Shown here: in pieces, positions 35,841 through 49,098 of the stretch
How the letters are laid out: each line of letters starts with the position of its first letter
Position numbering within the stretch: the stretch's first letter is position 1
Assembly: GCA_030685235.1 (NCBI GenBank)
Contig: MU839082.1
Location: 766,748 to 830,747 of the forward strand
Reading direction: 5' to 3'
Source of the DNA: Copromyces sp. CBS 386.78
Taxonomy: Eukaryota; Ascomycota; Sordariomycetes; Sordariales; Sordariaceae
DNA length: 64,000 bases
The notes under the pieces: model-generated
What the model was told of the DNA's origin: nothing
Database searches by the model: none
What the model saw: only the letters and a program-made list of their open reading frames with translations
Made by a program: the position numbers and the translations under genes

Positions 35841-38800
35841 TAAAAATACGCTAACCCCGGTACTTCGTTTAACTTACGCCGATAATATATTAACCCCGGT
35901 ACCCTATCTAACCTACGCTAATAATACGCTAATTCTAATATTCCGCCCAACCTACGCCGATAGTACGTTAACTCTAATAGTTAATTCCTCTAATATATAG
36001 AATAATAACGGTAAAAATACCCCCGGGATACCTACCGGCTTATTTACCTCTAATATTAATAATAGATATAATAATATTTAGGATTATATATATTTAGGCT
36101 TATTAACGTTAGAATTTAATTATAATTAATAAATAATTATATAAACGCTTATTAATCCGCTATATAAAATCGTCCGTAAAATTAGTACTAATAAGAAAGT
36201 TTTATTTAAATTGGTCCCTTTCGAATCCTAGACACTCCTACTTAAATTACTACGTTTCTATCATTTAACGTTAAAATTAATTATAATTTTAAATATAATC
36301 CCAATAGAGCGTTTCAAATAATTATAAGAAGTTATTTAAAATAAATACCTTATTAAAGAACTTATAAAATTTTAATAGGTATTGGACGGGAAATAGCGCT
36401 TTAATATTTTTTGCGAAGAAGCGGAAGGGCGGAAAGAATAACTATACGTTTTATAATTCGAATTTATTACCCCCCCCTAATATAAATTATACGTCTTACA
36501 AATATATTTTTACTTTAAAATAATTTCGAATTTATATATTATAAATAATTCGTTTAAGGAATTAATATTTTAAATTAATTTCAATCGATATCGCCGAATT
36601 TAAATAAATATTTTATACTTCGGATTAATAAATAAAGATATTTAGATATTTAATAACGATTAAGCATATTTCGATTTCCTCTTTAATCCTATTTGGAAAA
36701 CGAATATAATAGAATACGTTTTCAATTTCAACTATCCGGGTTATACGTAAATAATTAATTAATTTGTATAAGAAATCGGCGGAAAAACTCGGCCTATTAA
36801 TAACGACATATTTATAACAGTAAAATTTAAAGATATTAAGGAAACGAATTATTTAGTACACTTATACCCTAATAATAGGATAATATTCTTAACGTTTCCG
36901 AAGCGGAAGATATTTATATATAAATAGAGATAGAGAATAGGATAATAGTCCGAACTTCCTCCTTTAGAAATACTAGTATAAGAATTAGCGAATAAATCTT
37001 TAAAATAATATTTATTTAAATATTAAATCGTAATTTAATTATTTATAATAATCGCTTAAGTAAAAATATTAGAAATATTAAATAAACCTAAATTTAAATA
37101 TAAAAAGTTAAATTCTTCATTAAATAAATAAAGCCCCCCCTCCCGCCCTTTAACCTTCTCCTACGTTTCGTCCTCTACCCTTTAATATTACATTAATAAA
37201 TTATTATTAATTATATATTAGCTTTTAATAATTAAGTAAGAAAATTTAAAAATATACGTAGCGAAGCGAAAACGTAATTTGGATATATATTTTATCTTAA
37301 ATTTTAAAGGCCAAATTACGACTTTTAAATAATTTTAAACAATTCTTAAATAGTCTCGGAAGGAATAGTTAAAAAAGTTACGTAGTATAGAATACAGAAG
37401 GGAGTGTAAAGGGGAAAGTAAAATAGAATATAAAGAAGAAGGCGAAATAAAGTATAAAAAGGAATATAGAAAATAATATACGTAAAATAAATATATTTTT
37501 ATATATATTAGAAAAAAAAGTATTAATAATTATATTAAATCTATATTCGCTTTACGGGGGGATATATTTCGAAAGATACTTTTAATTCTCTAGAAGAAAA
37601 ATATAACGGCGTTTAACGCTATTAAATAAAAACCGCTAATTCTTTATAATTAGGATTAAATTACGCCTACTCTTTCCTAATTATAATTATAGCAATATTC
37701 ACCTACTACCTTAATAAATAAACTACTTCCCCAACTATTTAAAATACTAAACGATATTATTAACCCTTAAATATTTACTTATAAATTATTTAAATTCAGT
37801 AATTTTAAGGCATTTAATATAATACGACGTTATACCCCAAATATATATATTATTAAAATATAATAATATTACTAGTACACTATAATATTAATTTAATTAA
37901 TTATTAATCGTATATATATTTAATTATTCCTTTTATTTAGTCTTTACTTAATTAATAAATTAATTCGGGTATTAATAAATAGTACTATACGCCCCGTTAC
38001 CCGCTAATACCATCGCTATATTCGCTTTTAATAAGCGCCCTCCATAATTATAAATTATTCCCAATTTTAAAAACTCTTTAAAGGAAACTATTAACGAAGT
38101 ATATCGCTAATTCCTTACTTTCTATATATAATACCGTTTTAACGTTTCCTTTTAATAGTCTTATAAATATAAAATTATTAATTTAAATTACATAATATAT
38201 AATATAATAATTTAATACTTTTATTAATACAATTATATTAAATATTATAAGCAGCTATTTACGACCCCCCTAAGTAAATACTATTATACGACTATAAAGA
38301 TTACCGACTATCCCTTTCAAACCCTTATTACAACGATTACGGAAATTAACTAATAATAAATATTAAAGGTATTTAATAATATTTATAATAAATACCCACT
38401 TTCTACCTATCTTAATATTTATCTTTATTTATAGGAGAGAATACTATTTCTAAATAAAGAGGCGTACGTATAGGTAATTACCTTATTCGAAAGGTAGGAG
38501 AATATTATTCCTTTAATCCACTCCTTTATCTAAATTCGATACCCCTAATATTTCATTACGTATAAAGACTTCGAAAATATACGCTAATATTTAAAGAAAG
38601 TATTAAAAAATAATTATCAAAATATTTAAATATTCGTAAGAGCGGTAGAGAACGATAATAATATTATTTACTATTATATTAATTAAGAGGACGAAAAGAA
38701 AATTATTCTCTTTAATACCTTTTAAATAATAAATCGCTAGCGAATAATATAAATAAAAAACCTATTTACCCTTATCTTTAATACTACGTATAAAACCAAT

Positions 38801-39860
38801 ATATATTATCTCCCTACTATATATAACGTTATTATAACGCCCGAAAAAACTTTAATACCTATATTTGAAACGGTTATTAATAATAAGAGAGAAGCTAAAT
38901 TTAATTATTTTATTAAATAAATAATAGAAGTAATACGCGCTAACGTAATTCTTCTATCTATTATCGTTATAATTAATAGTAATACGTCACTAATTAATAT
39001 ACTACATAATAATTTCCGTAATAAAATTATATAATAACGTTACATATAATATTTAAATTATAATATTATTAAAGATATTAAAGGCTTTTAAAATCGTACA
39101 ATCGCTAATATATTAAACGACGGAGGTAGCGTAAATAAGTAAAATAAAGACGAAGAAGGGGAGGAAGAATATAAAGAGGAATATAAAGATAAGTATAAAA
39201 AAGGTAATAGTAATAGTAAATTAGCTATACTATTATAGGGAAGTAATAAATATAGTAATAAATAAAATTTCGAAAATTTAGTACGATTATATAAAAAGGT
39301 TCGTATAATTAAGAAGATTAGTAAAGCCCTTCCCGCCTTTATTCCGGAAAAGTTTAATAATATATATATAAACCTATTCTTTATATAATAGTATATAATT
39401 TATAATTTATTTATTAAAATATTCGAAAAAGCGTATAATATTTTCGTTAAAAAGTTTAAGGAGACTTAAAAAACTATTATTATATATATTATTAAAAATT
39501 ATATCCCTAATAAACATACTTAAATTAATTATTATATAATTAATTATTTTAATTATAGTTAGTAAATTATACCCCCTAACGAGGGTAATAATAATTCCTT
39601 TAAATCGTATTAACTATCTTTATACAACGGGCTTACTAATTTCTTTAAAGTAATAATATAGTATATTAATATTTAATATAATAATTATAATACGAAGAAT
39701 AGTAAGTCGGGCTTACGAATTTATATAGAGTAAATAAGTTCCGAATAATTTAAAGACTATTATATAGAAATATCTTATTAAGGTTTAAATTTATACGTAT
39801 TCGACCGCTAATACTAATAATTATTAATAGCGCTACCTTATACGACGAATAATATAAATA
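35841..39860 (+). pseudogene. Probable MULE-type transposase relic
   Basis: Plus-strand coding fragments extend across this stretch. The N-terminal part carries a tandem 13-residue repeat (35852-35980). Around 38765-38820 the frame gives LIFNTTYKTNIYYLPTIYN, resembling the D-x-TYKTN..MPLL block at the first catalytic Asp of Mutator-like (MULE) transposases, here D mutated to N. Downstream are an acidic linker (KDEEGEEEYKEEYKDKYKKG, about 39145-39205) and a C-terminal helix-rich segment around 39420-39630 (AYNIFVKKFKET, then DYIPDKHA-like), similar in pattern to the part after the catalytic core of MULE proteins. I infer the family from pattern, not search. No TIRs were found for it. Confidence 0.45.
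35852..35985 (+). repeat. 39-bp in-frame tandem repeat x 3.4
   Basis: Units begin at 35852, 35891, 35930 and 35969, each 39 bp (13 codons), reading LTPV..LTYAD-N/S-T. Because the period is a multiple of three and changes are largely transitions, this is a former protein repeat inside the transposase-like relic. Confidence 0.8.
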
Positions 39861-40077
39861 GGAGAATAATCTTTAAATTACCCTTCTCCTTATTTCCCTT
39901 CTTTAAAATTTCCCCTTCTTCGTCTTCCTTCTTCGTACGGTAATCCCTACTACCTTTAACTTAACTTTAAAAACCTTCGCCTCCCAGCTAATTAAAATTA
40001 ATCCCTATTATTCTATTTAACGATGAATAGTATTTCGATAATATATTTATTAATTATAATTTAGTAGAATCGAATAT

Positions 40078-40375
40078 TGTCAGGATGGTAGAGGTAAGTA
40101 GGTCGAGGTGACTACGGACAGGGTAAGTACGTAGGGAAGCCAAATTAGGGGGGAGAGTAAGAGATGAATTGAAGCCTAACTTCTTTACTCCGGAGCTAAC
40201 GGAAGCAGCTATTTATAGTATTATTCTTTTAATCCTATAGTAGTTGAAGTTAGAATAATATTATTGTTGTCCGACGCTATAATATAACGCTAATTAAAAT
40301 AATTCGCTACCTTCTAATATTTCGCCCCGAGCCTCTACGAAGCTAATTAATTAATAGGTTTTTAGCGACCTAATA
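40078..40375 (-). repeat. 3' LTR of chromovirus C
   Basis: It pairs with 48203-48500 at identical length. Its left end is hardly mutated (TGTCAGGATGGTAGAGG) while its right end is RIPed (CGACCTAATA for CGACCTGACA). Confidence 0.93.
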
Positions 40376-40390
40376 CGAGTCCCCCCCTTA

Positions 40391-42280
40391 TAAAATTCTA
40401 TCCTAAAAACCTCTATACTTAAGCCCCTAATCCGGCGATCCTTTCCCTATAGCCGAATCCTCCGCTTATAATCCGTTTTCTTCTATACTTCGAAACGGTT
40501 TATTACCGAAGTTGTCGGCCGGTATTTACGGCTATACTAATCTTTTTCTACCCCTGAATATTATACTTTCTTCTTTACTATAATATTATTACTTTTAATT
40601 TTAAAAGTTTACCTTTTATTAATCCTTCTTCTTTTTATCCCGCTTATTTATCCTATCTTCGACCCGCCCTTTTAACCTACTTCCTAACCTTTATCGTCCT
40701 ATTTCCTTCTCTCCGTTTCTTTATTTTTTATTGTTGTCCAATCCCCTTCGTTTTAATTTTTAACTTCGCCCTCTATCTACTTTTTTATTTTATTTTCTAC
40801 CCTTTATCGTCCTATTTTCCTATCCTTATTTCTTACGTACCCCTTTAATTATTTAATTTTATTTTTAGCCCTACTTCGAATTCCTTTAGCTATATTTTTT
40901 TAATTCTTTTATAAAAACCTATTTTCCCTCCCCTTCCTTTTCCTTTCCTTTCTTTTCTTTTCTACGTACGTTATTAATTAATATATTATTATTAATAATA
41001 TAATTACCCTCTTTACTATTTACTAATAATTTTTTTATACTTACCGGTTTACTACCTTCTATATTAATACTAAATAAATCCTCCCCTTTATTCATCTTAT
41101 TAATCCTATTCTTATTTTTTATTTAATAATATCCGTAAAGCCCCTTATATTTAATTTATTTAAAATACTATAAATATTATAATAGTCCTACCCTTTAATA
41201 CCTCTATTATTATTGTAATAAAAATAATAGTTAAATATATTTACGTCCCGATTTATAAATCCCTTTTCTTTTTTTTTATTCTTCTAATTTTTAATTCCAA
41301 TCTTCTTTTTCTTTTACTTTTTTAATTAACCGCCCTATATAATATTTGAATTATTATTAAACTAGCGTTAATAATTACTTTTACAACTTCCTTCCTATAC
41401 TTTATAATTTAATCCGCGCCTTTTAAGAATTAGCGTATACTATTATTAAATTCGGGGTAGCTATTCCCACCGGTATTATAATTACCGAAATCCTTCGCCG
41501 ATATACCGCCGAACTTCGCGCCGGTATTTACGCCCTTTATAAACGGCTTTATATCTTCCTTCGTAAATTTAGCGAGTTAATTAATTATAAAGTAATTTAA
41601 TACGTTCGGTATAAGTTCTATAATATTAGCCTTAATTAAATAGCCCTTTAGGCGGTAAATACTTTTAATTTTAATTTCTTTAGTATTATTTTTATTACCG
41701 ACCCCGCCCTTACTACCGATATATTTAAACTCTTTACGGCTACCGTACTTACGCCTACCTTCGATAATATCCTTTAATTAGTATTAGTTATTTATATAGA
41801 CGTCTGATATTTATTACCCCCGATTATTTCCCCCTAACCTTACGCTAATAACGCTTTAATCCTTATTAATACCCTTATAGTTAAAAATTACGCCGCTATT
41901 ACTACTAAATTAATAGCGGTCGATAATTATAAAGAAATTTGAATACGAAAGTTATTAATAGGCGCAACGGTTATACGTAAGGGTATAATTTCTAAGGTAA
42001 TAGGTTCGATTCCTATATTAATATTTATATTATTAATTCTTCTTTTTAGTAATTTAAGCCTTTTTTAGAAGGGGAAGGGGAATAAATATAATTAAATAGA
42101 AAAAGGTCGAAGATAGGATTATTAGTATATTTTTATATTTTTTAATTCGTTACCTTCCTTAATTTTTTATTATTATTATAGTTTTTAAAATAGCGGGCTC
42201 CGGTATACTACTATTTTCTTCGGTTCGCCGGCCTTAGCCTTTTCTAATATATCCCTTTAATTCCCTAATTCTTTTTTATT
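40391..42280. other. Extra 1.9-kb region of chromovirus C between chromodomain tail and 3' LTR
   Basis: The minus strand is strongly purine-rich from about 41300 to 40560 and reads as Lys/Arg-rich low-complexity sequence. On the plus strand, antisense to pol, 41440-41970 gives a coherent frame with few stops (ITIAEILRRYTAELRAGIYA near 41470). It ends beside the tRNA-like sequence at 41953. I recognise no family for this antisense frame. It may be an additional ORF of the element or a captured piece of host DNA. Confidence 0.5.
41953..42023 (+). tRNA. RIP-damaged tRNA-like sequence (tRNA pseudogene or SINE head)
   Basis: The 71-nt sequence folds as a tRNA. The 7-bp acceptor stem TATTAAT/ATTAATA is perfect, as is the T arm ATAGG-TTCGATT-CCTAT, and the B box GGTTCGATTCC matches consensus exactly. 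The A-box region GGCGCAACGG is good. The D stem GCGC faces ATAC and the anticodon stem TAAGG faces TTCTA. All mismatches are explained by C-to-T or G-to-A changes. The loop GTATAAT has U33 and anticodon ATA, possibly GTA (Tyr) before RIP. It is inside chromovirus C and is not expected to be functional. Confidence 0.55.
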
Positions 42281-42289
42281 TCTCTTATA

Positions 42290-42500
42290 ACCCTTATATT
42301 TCGCGGCTTTACGGCTTATATTATTTATAATTTCCGTTTTTTACGATTTATATTTTTTATAATTTATATCTTTTTTAAAGTAATATTTTTTACGGCTTAT
42401 ATTTTTTATAGTTTATTCCTTCTACGGTTTACGTTTTAACGGCTTACGTCTTTTACGGCTTACGTTTTTTACGGCTTATATTTCTTTATAATTTATATCC
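42290..42500 (-). repeat. 15-bp tandem repeat encoding a basic C-terminal tail
   Basis: Units like ACGTAAGCCGTAAAA (minus strand) repeat many times with small variations. On the minus strand they read as Lys/Arg-rich sequence that follows the chromodomain in the pol frame of chromovirus C, so this looks like a repetitive basic extension of the polyprotein. Confidence 0.65.
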
Positions 42501-45500
42501 TTTCTAAATATTTCTTTTTAATAGCGGCGACGGCGGCTATATTTTTATTACCTATTTAACTAATTTTTATTGCTTTAATCTTTAAGCCTCCTTTTAAATA
42601 CCTCCGCTACTATTCCTATTCTTCGTATTCTATTAATAATTCTAGGCAATTTAAATTCTTTTATAATATTTATTCGTTCTTATCCTCCGAATATCCTTTT
42701 TACTTTACTTAGAATTATTAATTCTTTTTTAAACCGATATATTTTATAATCTTTTTGATTTTATACTATTCTTCGTCTCTTTTAATATTTATTATTTTGC
42801 CCTAGAACGTTATTACTATTAGATCGCCGTAATATAATTCTAGTAAGGCGATAGGGAATATTAAATAGATATAATAATAATTAGGGAAGTTTAAGTAGTA
42901 TACTATTTTCTTATTACTAATTACTTCGGTAATATAGAAAGGCCCTAAGAATTTATTCGATAATTTTTAATTTAAACGCTTTTATTTAATATTTTTAGTA
43001 TTAAAAAGAATTTAATTTCCTACCTCGAATTCCTTAACTATATACAACTTATTATACTATTTTGTATACCCTTCGTTAACCGCCTTTAATATTTCGATAA
43101 TATTAGCGCAACCCCGAATAAATTCTTCAATATAATTGGTAGCAGCGTTAAATAATACGTTTCCTCGGTTTCTTTCTAAATTAGCCGGCCTTCGTAAATA
43201 ATATTCGAATAATAATTCGGATAGAAATTTCCTAATAATAATATAAAAATAATTATTATACGTCTATTATATTAATACAAATTTCTCTACTTAATTATTT
43301 TATTCTAAATTATAGAAAATACGAAGATAAAGTTCGAAATTTTAGTTTTAGCGTTCGGTTTGGCCGTCTATTTAAGGATATTATATAGTATTAAAGCGGC
43401 GTCGGATTTCTAAGAACTTATAATAAATCTTTTAGAAAAAATTTATAAAGAGATTACTCCGGTCGGAAATAATAAAATTAAATAAATTAAATTATCGGAA
43501 AATATACTATTAGAAAAGATAAACGAATTATTTAGCGTTAATAGTCTTTTATATCGGGATATAAAAGGCGAATTTAGTAAACCGGTTTATAATAATTAGG
43601 ACGGTATTGTAGGTCTAATTTAATATAAGGTTATATAACGGTAATAATCCGGTAATAAAATCGTAGGAAATATTTTATTAAAGGACGGTAAGAACGGGTA
43701 AAAATATTAAAAGCCTATAAAATCGGTAATTTTATAATTTCGCTTTTTAGTAAATTAAATATTAATATACGTATATTTCAATATCAATAGTAATAATTAA
43801 CTAATAATAGAATTAGCTAATCTTCTTAAAGGTTTTCCTTTATTTTAAATAGCCGGTAATAATATTATTATAATAAATATATAAAAACTCTATACGTAAG
43901 CGCTTTAAAATATAAATTTAATAATTATAATATAAGATTCTATTTTCCCTTATTTTCTAATTCTCTATTCTACGCCCTTTCCCTAACTCCTTTTACGTTT
44001 CCTCTAAAATAAATAAATCCTCCTTCTATATTTCTACTATTTATTAATTTAACGGCAGTAATAATTCTTCCTCCCTTTTTACCCTTATAATAATAATATA
44101 TACGCTTATTTACCCGATAATAATACTATTCGTCCTCCCTCTCTTCGTAGTAGCGTCTTCGTCCGCGAACTTTACTTTCTTCTTTAACGTTTCCTTAAAT
44201 TCGCTTTCGTTAATATATTCTTTATATTTCCTTCTTTACTATTCCCGAATATTATTTTCCTACTTTAATCCTTATATTAATTCGTCCTTTCTACTATTTT
44301 CGTTCTATTCCCTCCACTCTATTATTATTCTTTATATTTCCTTCCCAACTAATAATATTTTCCTAACGTCTTTTCTTAATATAGATCCCTCCTTTATTAT
44401 TTTACCCTTTATTTCTCCTTTTTCAAATATTTTTAATAACGGATAGCGGTCTCCTAATACGTTTATTACTTTATATAATTACAGCTTACTTAATAACTTA
44501 TCCGCCGGATTTAATTTCCCTACCCAATATTTAATATTAAAATTATACGCCGCTAATTCTAACGCTTAACGATTTTACTTCGCACTAACCTTATCTTTAT
44601 TCTAAAAATATTAGAAATTTAAATAATTTATAATTATTAAGAACAACTCGTCTATATATAATAAATATTACTTCTACGCCTTTAATACCTTAATAATAAT
44701 TAATAATTCCCCGTCTCTAATACTATATTAAATTTTCTTTAGCGACTTCTTCTTCGAAAAAAATATAATAAAATACTATTAAATACTATATAATTACATT
44801 AATATTACCCTAATTATAAAATCCGATATATTTATTTCTATTTAAATAAATAATAACGGATTAAAGTACTTTAATATAAATATTTCCTAGAATAGCCGCT
44901 TTAATTCTTCGAACGCTACTTTCGCCTTATTTAATAATTCGAACGGCCGTTATTTATTTCCCTTTAATAATTCCGTTAATAGTACTATTACTTTAGAATA
45001 CGATATTATAAATTATTAATAGAAATTAATAAACCCTAAGAAAATTTAAATATTATAAATATTTGTCGGGGTTTCCTAATTTGCGATCGCCTTTATCCGT
45101 TCTAAATCTATTGAAATACCTTCTAATAATATAATATAATTTAAAAACGATATTTTCTAAATATAAAATTCGTATTTACTTAAATTAATATAGAAGTTAT
45201 ATTTGTATAATTATTAAAAGATTTTGTTAACATATTTACGGTAATTTCTTTTATTTTTATTATAAATTATAATATTATTAAGGTAAACAATATAAATAGT
45301 ATTAATTAATTTTATTAAAATATTATTAATATATATTTAAAATATCGTTAAAATATTAATTAACTTTATAAATATAATTAAAAATTTATAATACTCGTAT
45401 TTCGTATAAAATACTATCTTCTCTTTATTTCCCTACTTAATATAAATATAATAATAAGCGTTTTTTAAATCTAACTTAATAAAAATCTTTATTAACGCTA

Positions 45501-46300
45501 ATTAGTCTAAGATTTCCCCGATTAATAGTAATACTATACGGTTCTTCTTCGTAATTTTATTAAACGTTCGGTAATTAATATATAATTTTAATTTACTTCT
45601 TTTCTTAAAAACGAAAATAATAAGAGCCCTTACCGGATTAATAGAAGGCCGAATTTATCCTTTATATAATATTTCTACTAACTATTCCCAAAATACTTTT
45701 AATTTTTTAATATTAAGTATATAAATCGGTCCTTAAGGCGTAAACGTCCTTTCTTCTAAATTAATATAGTATTTAAAATAGTTATATTATAGTAAAAAGG
45801 CGGCTAATACTTCAAATACTTATTAAAACTCTTTATATTCGGGCGGAATTATCGGCTCGGCGGTAGTAAGCGCTACGTCCTCTTCCGGCTTAAATAGTAC
45901 TAAAAGTATTAATTTTAATAAAAATTTTAATAAGGGATAAATTCCGTTTAATATAATACGAAAGACTTTGAAAAATATATTAGGGAATATAGTAATAAAT
46001 ATATTAGAATAAATACTAAATAAACCCAAATTAATAAATAGGGTAAAAAACTTTATTTAAATTAATATAAGTACTTTAAATAGAATATTAGTAAATAGCG
46101 GGGGATTAAAGCTCTAAGAGGCCTATAATGCCTCTTTTAAATTTAATATTGGGATAGAATCCTAGTATAGCCCGTAAAAGTAAATTATAATTTTATAAAT
46201 TTCCTTCGTTAATTCCTAGCTTATATTTAAATCGCCAACTTTAATACGGAAATAAAATCTCCTTCGGGATTAATTAATTTTAAAATTATATTTATAAAGT
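42500..46300 (-). pseudogene. Decayed pol of chromovirus C (RT, RNase H, integrase, chromodomain)
   Basis: On the minus strand RT shows IFIKLDLKNAYYYIYIK (about 45500-45450), corresponding to the TKLDL..AY..IRI core. The catalytic box at 45285-45274 is YLNN instead of YLDD. The IF-LGF-INFY motif follows near 45050. RNase H starts at about 44830 with IEINISDF (the ...DASDF block). Integrase lies between about 43800 and 42850. The chromodomain at about 42760-42640 reads NQ-F-VK-KGYSEDKNE, with the conserved aromatic position of WKGY lost to a stop. Stops fall at former Gln and Trp codons. Confidence 0.86.
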
Positions 46301-46399
46301 TAAGGGTAACCGAAGATAATATTAATATTAAAGGAATTAATAATAGTAAATATAATCCTATACTTCTATTAAATACTATAGGAATTATATAATTTAATA

Positions 46400-48190
46400 A
46401 AATAGGTAATCGAACTTTATACGGGGACGGGTTAAAGAAAGAAATTAATAAAACGGTAATTTATAAATTCAATTTTAATATTTATCGGGAGTAAATACCT
46501 TTTAATAAAATTCAATTCCGTATTAGAATTTATTAATTTATATATTTTCTACCAATCCCTATAAATCTTTATTAATAATTTTATATTTAAATTTAACTAC
46601 AATATACCCGCGCCTTCTTAGGCCGATATTATTTTTACTAATATAATTGGTTTAGCGTTCGTACTTTAAGCCGGCGTTCTAAAGGTTTAAAAGTAATTAT
46701 ACGCTATATATTTAGTTTAATTATAATTAAAATAGGCTTTCTTAGTATAAATAGACGCGGTATAGCTAATATTACTATATTTATAGTAAGTACTATATAG
46801 CTTTATTTAAATATAATAATTATAAATATAATTTTATTAATTATAATAATTATAAATAATATTAGGGTTTATTATAAAGGGAGCAAGGGGACGATAGGCG
46901 GTAGGCTAATTAATAGAAATAGAATTAGAAATAGGAATAGAAATAAAAGACGGAATAATAATAGGAAAAAAAGACGACGATAATTAATTAGAAAAAGATA
47001 TTTAAAATTAGCGACGTTACATAAATAGTTTAGAATTAATTTTAAAGCCCTTTAGCCGCTCTACGTACGTTACCGCCAAATTTAAAGTATTAATACCTAC
47101 TACTATTAAAACGCTTTTTTATAATTAAGGACGAAGGTAATTAGTTTAAATAACGACGTACGGGTATTTTTACTTTTATAAAGTAAATTGAATTTTTTAG
47201 TATAATATCGATTATAAAAATTGCGGACGGATTTTATAGGATTTTAATATATTCGTTCGAAATTAGTAAAAGTACTACGTTCGATATTTTATATATTAAT
47301 ATTAAACTCCTTTTTTAAGAAGTTTTAAAGCTTTAATTACGTAGGTTCGTTATAAATAAGGTTATAACTTAATTACTTTTTAAGGCTGGCGATATAACGG
47401 ATTTAAACGTTCTTAAAATTACTTTTAATATAATTAATAGCGTAGCTAATAGAAGTATTAAAGAAATTTTTATAATAATTATCGATATTATAAATATAAT
47501 TATAAAATTAAATATAATTCTCGCCTATAAATTTAATAATATTATATTTAAAATAGTAATTAGAAGAAGATAATTGAGAAGTCTAAGTAGGTTGGGAGGA
47601 TACGGAAAATTTAGGGATAATAACCGGCGGAGTAATAATAGGAAGCGGAAGTATAATAAAGAAGCGAATTTAATTATAGAAGAGATAATCTTTATAGCGG
47701 AAGTCGAAAGGAATAGGAGGGTAATTATTATATTAATCGTTTTCTAATAAATTAATAAAAATATATTAATTTTAAACCGATATATATAATAGGAGGTAGG
47801 AGAGTAAAAATTAAATAGCGTTAGCGCGGACTTCGAAGAGTTTATACTTATATTTAAGGGTATTAATTTCGAAATAGTCAAAATAATTATAAATTTCTTT
47901 AAAAGAATAAGACCGGTTATTGTCACTATTATTATTATTTACTTCTTCAATAGTAAGCTAGTAATAAAGGGGGGATATAATTAGAATAATAATATTAGGG
48001 TTTTAGAAAGGGGTAATTTTAAGCGGTAAAGAAAATAGAAAGGTATTAGCGGCTAGTAGTATAATAATATAGTTTTACGTTGCGGAGGAGGTATAAGAGC
48101 GAATACGCGAACTTTAGCGGGTAGTTTAGGAAATAGAACGACTACTACGTATTATATTTTATTAATATTAATTTAATTTTTGTAGGGGTC
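46400..48190 (-). pseudogene. Decayed gag of chromovirus C
   Basis: The minus strand reads as capsid-like sequence with many stops. A zinc knuckle at about 46795-46745 keeps the CCHC spacing with the pattern YYKYSNISYTASIY, in which the three Cys and the His are all Tyr. The region just upstream of the knuckle (46870-46990, plus strand GAAATAGAATTAGAAATAGG) is low complexity. The other open minus frames of about 60 residues in this stretch are short shadows. Confidence 0.65.
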
Positions 48191-48202
48191 GAAGCTTTAA
48201 TA

Positions 48203-48500
48203 TATTAGGATAATAAAAGTAAGTAGGTCGAAGTGACTATAGATAGGGTAAGTACATAGGGAAATTAAATTAGGGGGGAGAGTAAGAAATAAATTGAAAT
48301 TTAATTTCTCTATTTTAGAATTAATAGAAATAACTATTTATAATATTACTCCTTTAATCCTATAGTAGTTGAAATTGGAGCAGCATTATCGTTGTCCGAC
48401 GCTACAATACGGCGCTAGCTAGAATAATTCGCTACCTTCCAATATCTCGCCCCAAGCCTCTACGAGGCTAGCCAACTGACAGGTCCTTAGCGACCTGACA
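48203..48500 (-). repeat. 5' LTR of chromovirus C
   Basis: It starts TATTAGGATAATA (RIPed TGTCAGGATGGTA) and ends CGACCTGACA, followed by duplication AATAT. The right half (48370-48500) is essentially un-RIPed, complementary to the pattern in the other LTR. Confidence 0.93.
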
Positions 48501-48505
48501 AATAT

Positions 48506-49090
48506 AGAGGACTATTTTATCTTTAAGGAAAATAAGTCGCCCGGGCTAGGAAGAGAGGCTATTCTAATCCCCCTTATAAATAAGTAGTAATAAACTTAAT
48601 TCGCTATAGAAAAAGAGGAATAAAAGAAAATAGCCGCTTATACCCTACCCGGCCCCTTATACTACTTTTAGAGAATACTTCCCCGTAAATTAAAATTCCT
48701 ATATAGAATAATTTTCTGGCGAAAGAGTAAGGGTAAATAAGTAAAATAGTATAAGGATTATTATAATTATTTAAAATTCTAACTAAAAGTTAAAAAAGAA
48801 ATTAATCTTATAAAGCCTATTATATAGCGGCAATAGGGGGAACTATTTATCCTTATTTATAGAAGCTACGTTATTAATAAAAATAGTAAGAAATTCCGCC
48901 GTATATATAATACCTATTTAATTTAGAAATATCGATAAATTAAATATCGTTATCGTTAAGTAATAAAGGAGGGATAGGAATAGAATTATATAATAAATTA
49001 TATTGATATTGGTTATTATATTAAAGAGGAAGCTAACTTATAGGAGAAGTAGCGGGGGAGAGAGGGTAACTATTAGAACCCTATTATAAT
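48506..49090. other. RIPed AT-rich sequence right of chromovirus C, no gene recognised
   Basis: It must have been continuous with 40072 before chromovirus C inserted. Plus-strand fragments exist but no domain is recognisable. It may be the remainder of the transposase-like element on the left. Confidence 0.45.
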
Positions 49091-49098
49091 TATTAATA

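Larger units (their letters stand above)
40078..48500 (-). mobile_element. Gypsy chromovirus C on the minus strand, complete structure, TSD AATAT
   Basis: LTRs of 298 bp lie at 40078-40375 and 48203-48500. They start TGTCAGGATGG and end GACCTGACA (in un-RIPed form) and are flanked by perfect duplications AATAT at 40073-40077 and 48501-48505. The pol domains read on the minus strand, so 48203-48500 is the 5' LTR. A purine tract GGGGGGGACTCG on the minus strand at 40376-40390 abuts the 3' LTR. Domain order is gag, RT, RNase H, integrase, chromodomain and then a basic repetitive tail. Unusually, about 2 kb of sequence lies between the chromodomain and the 3' LTR. Confidence 0.93.
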
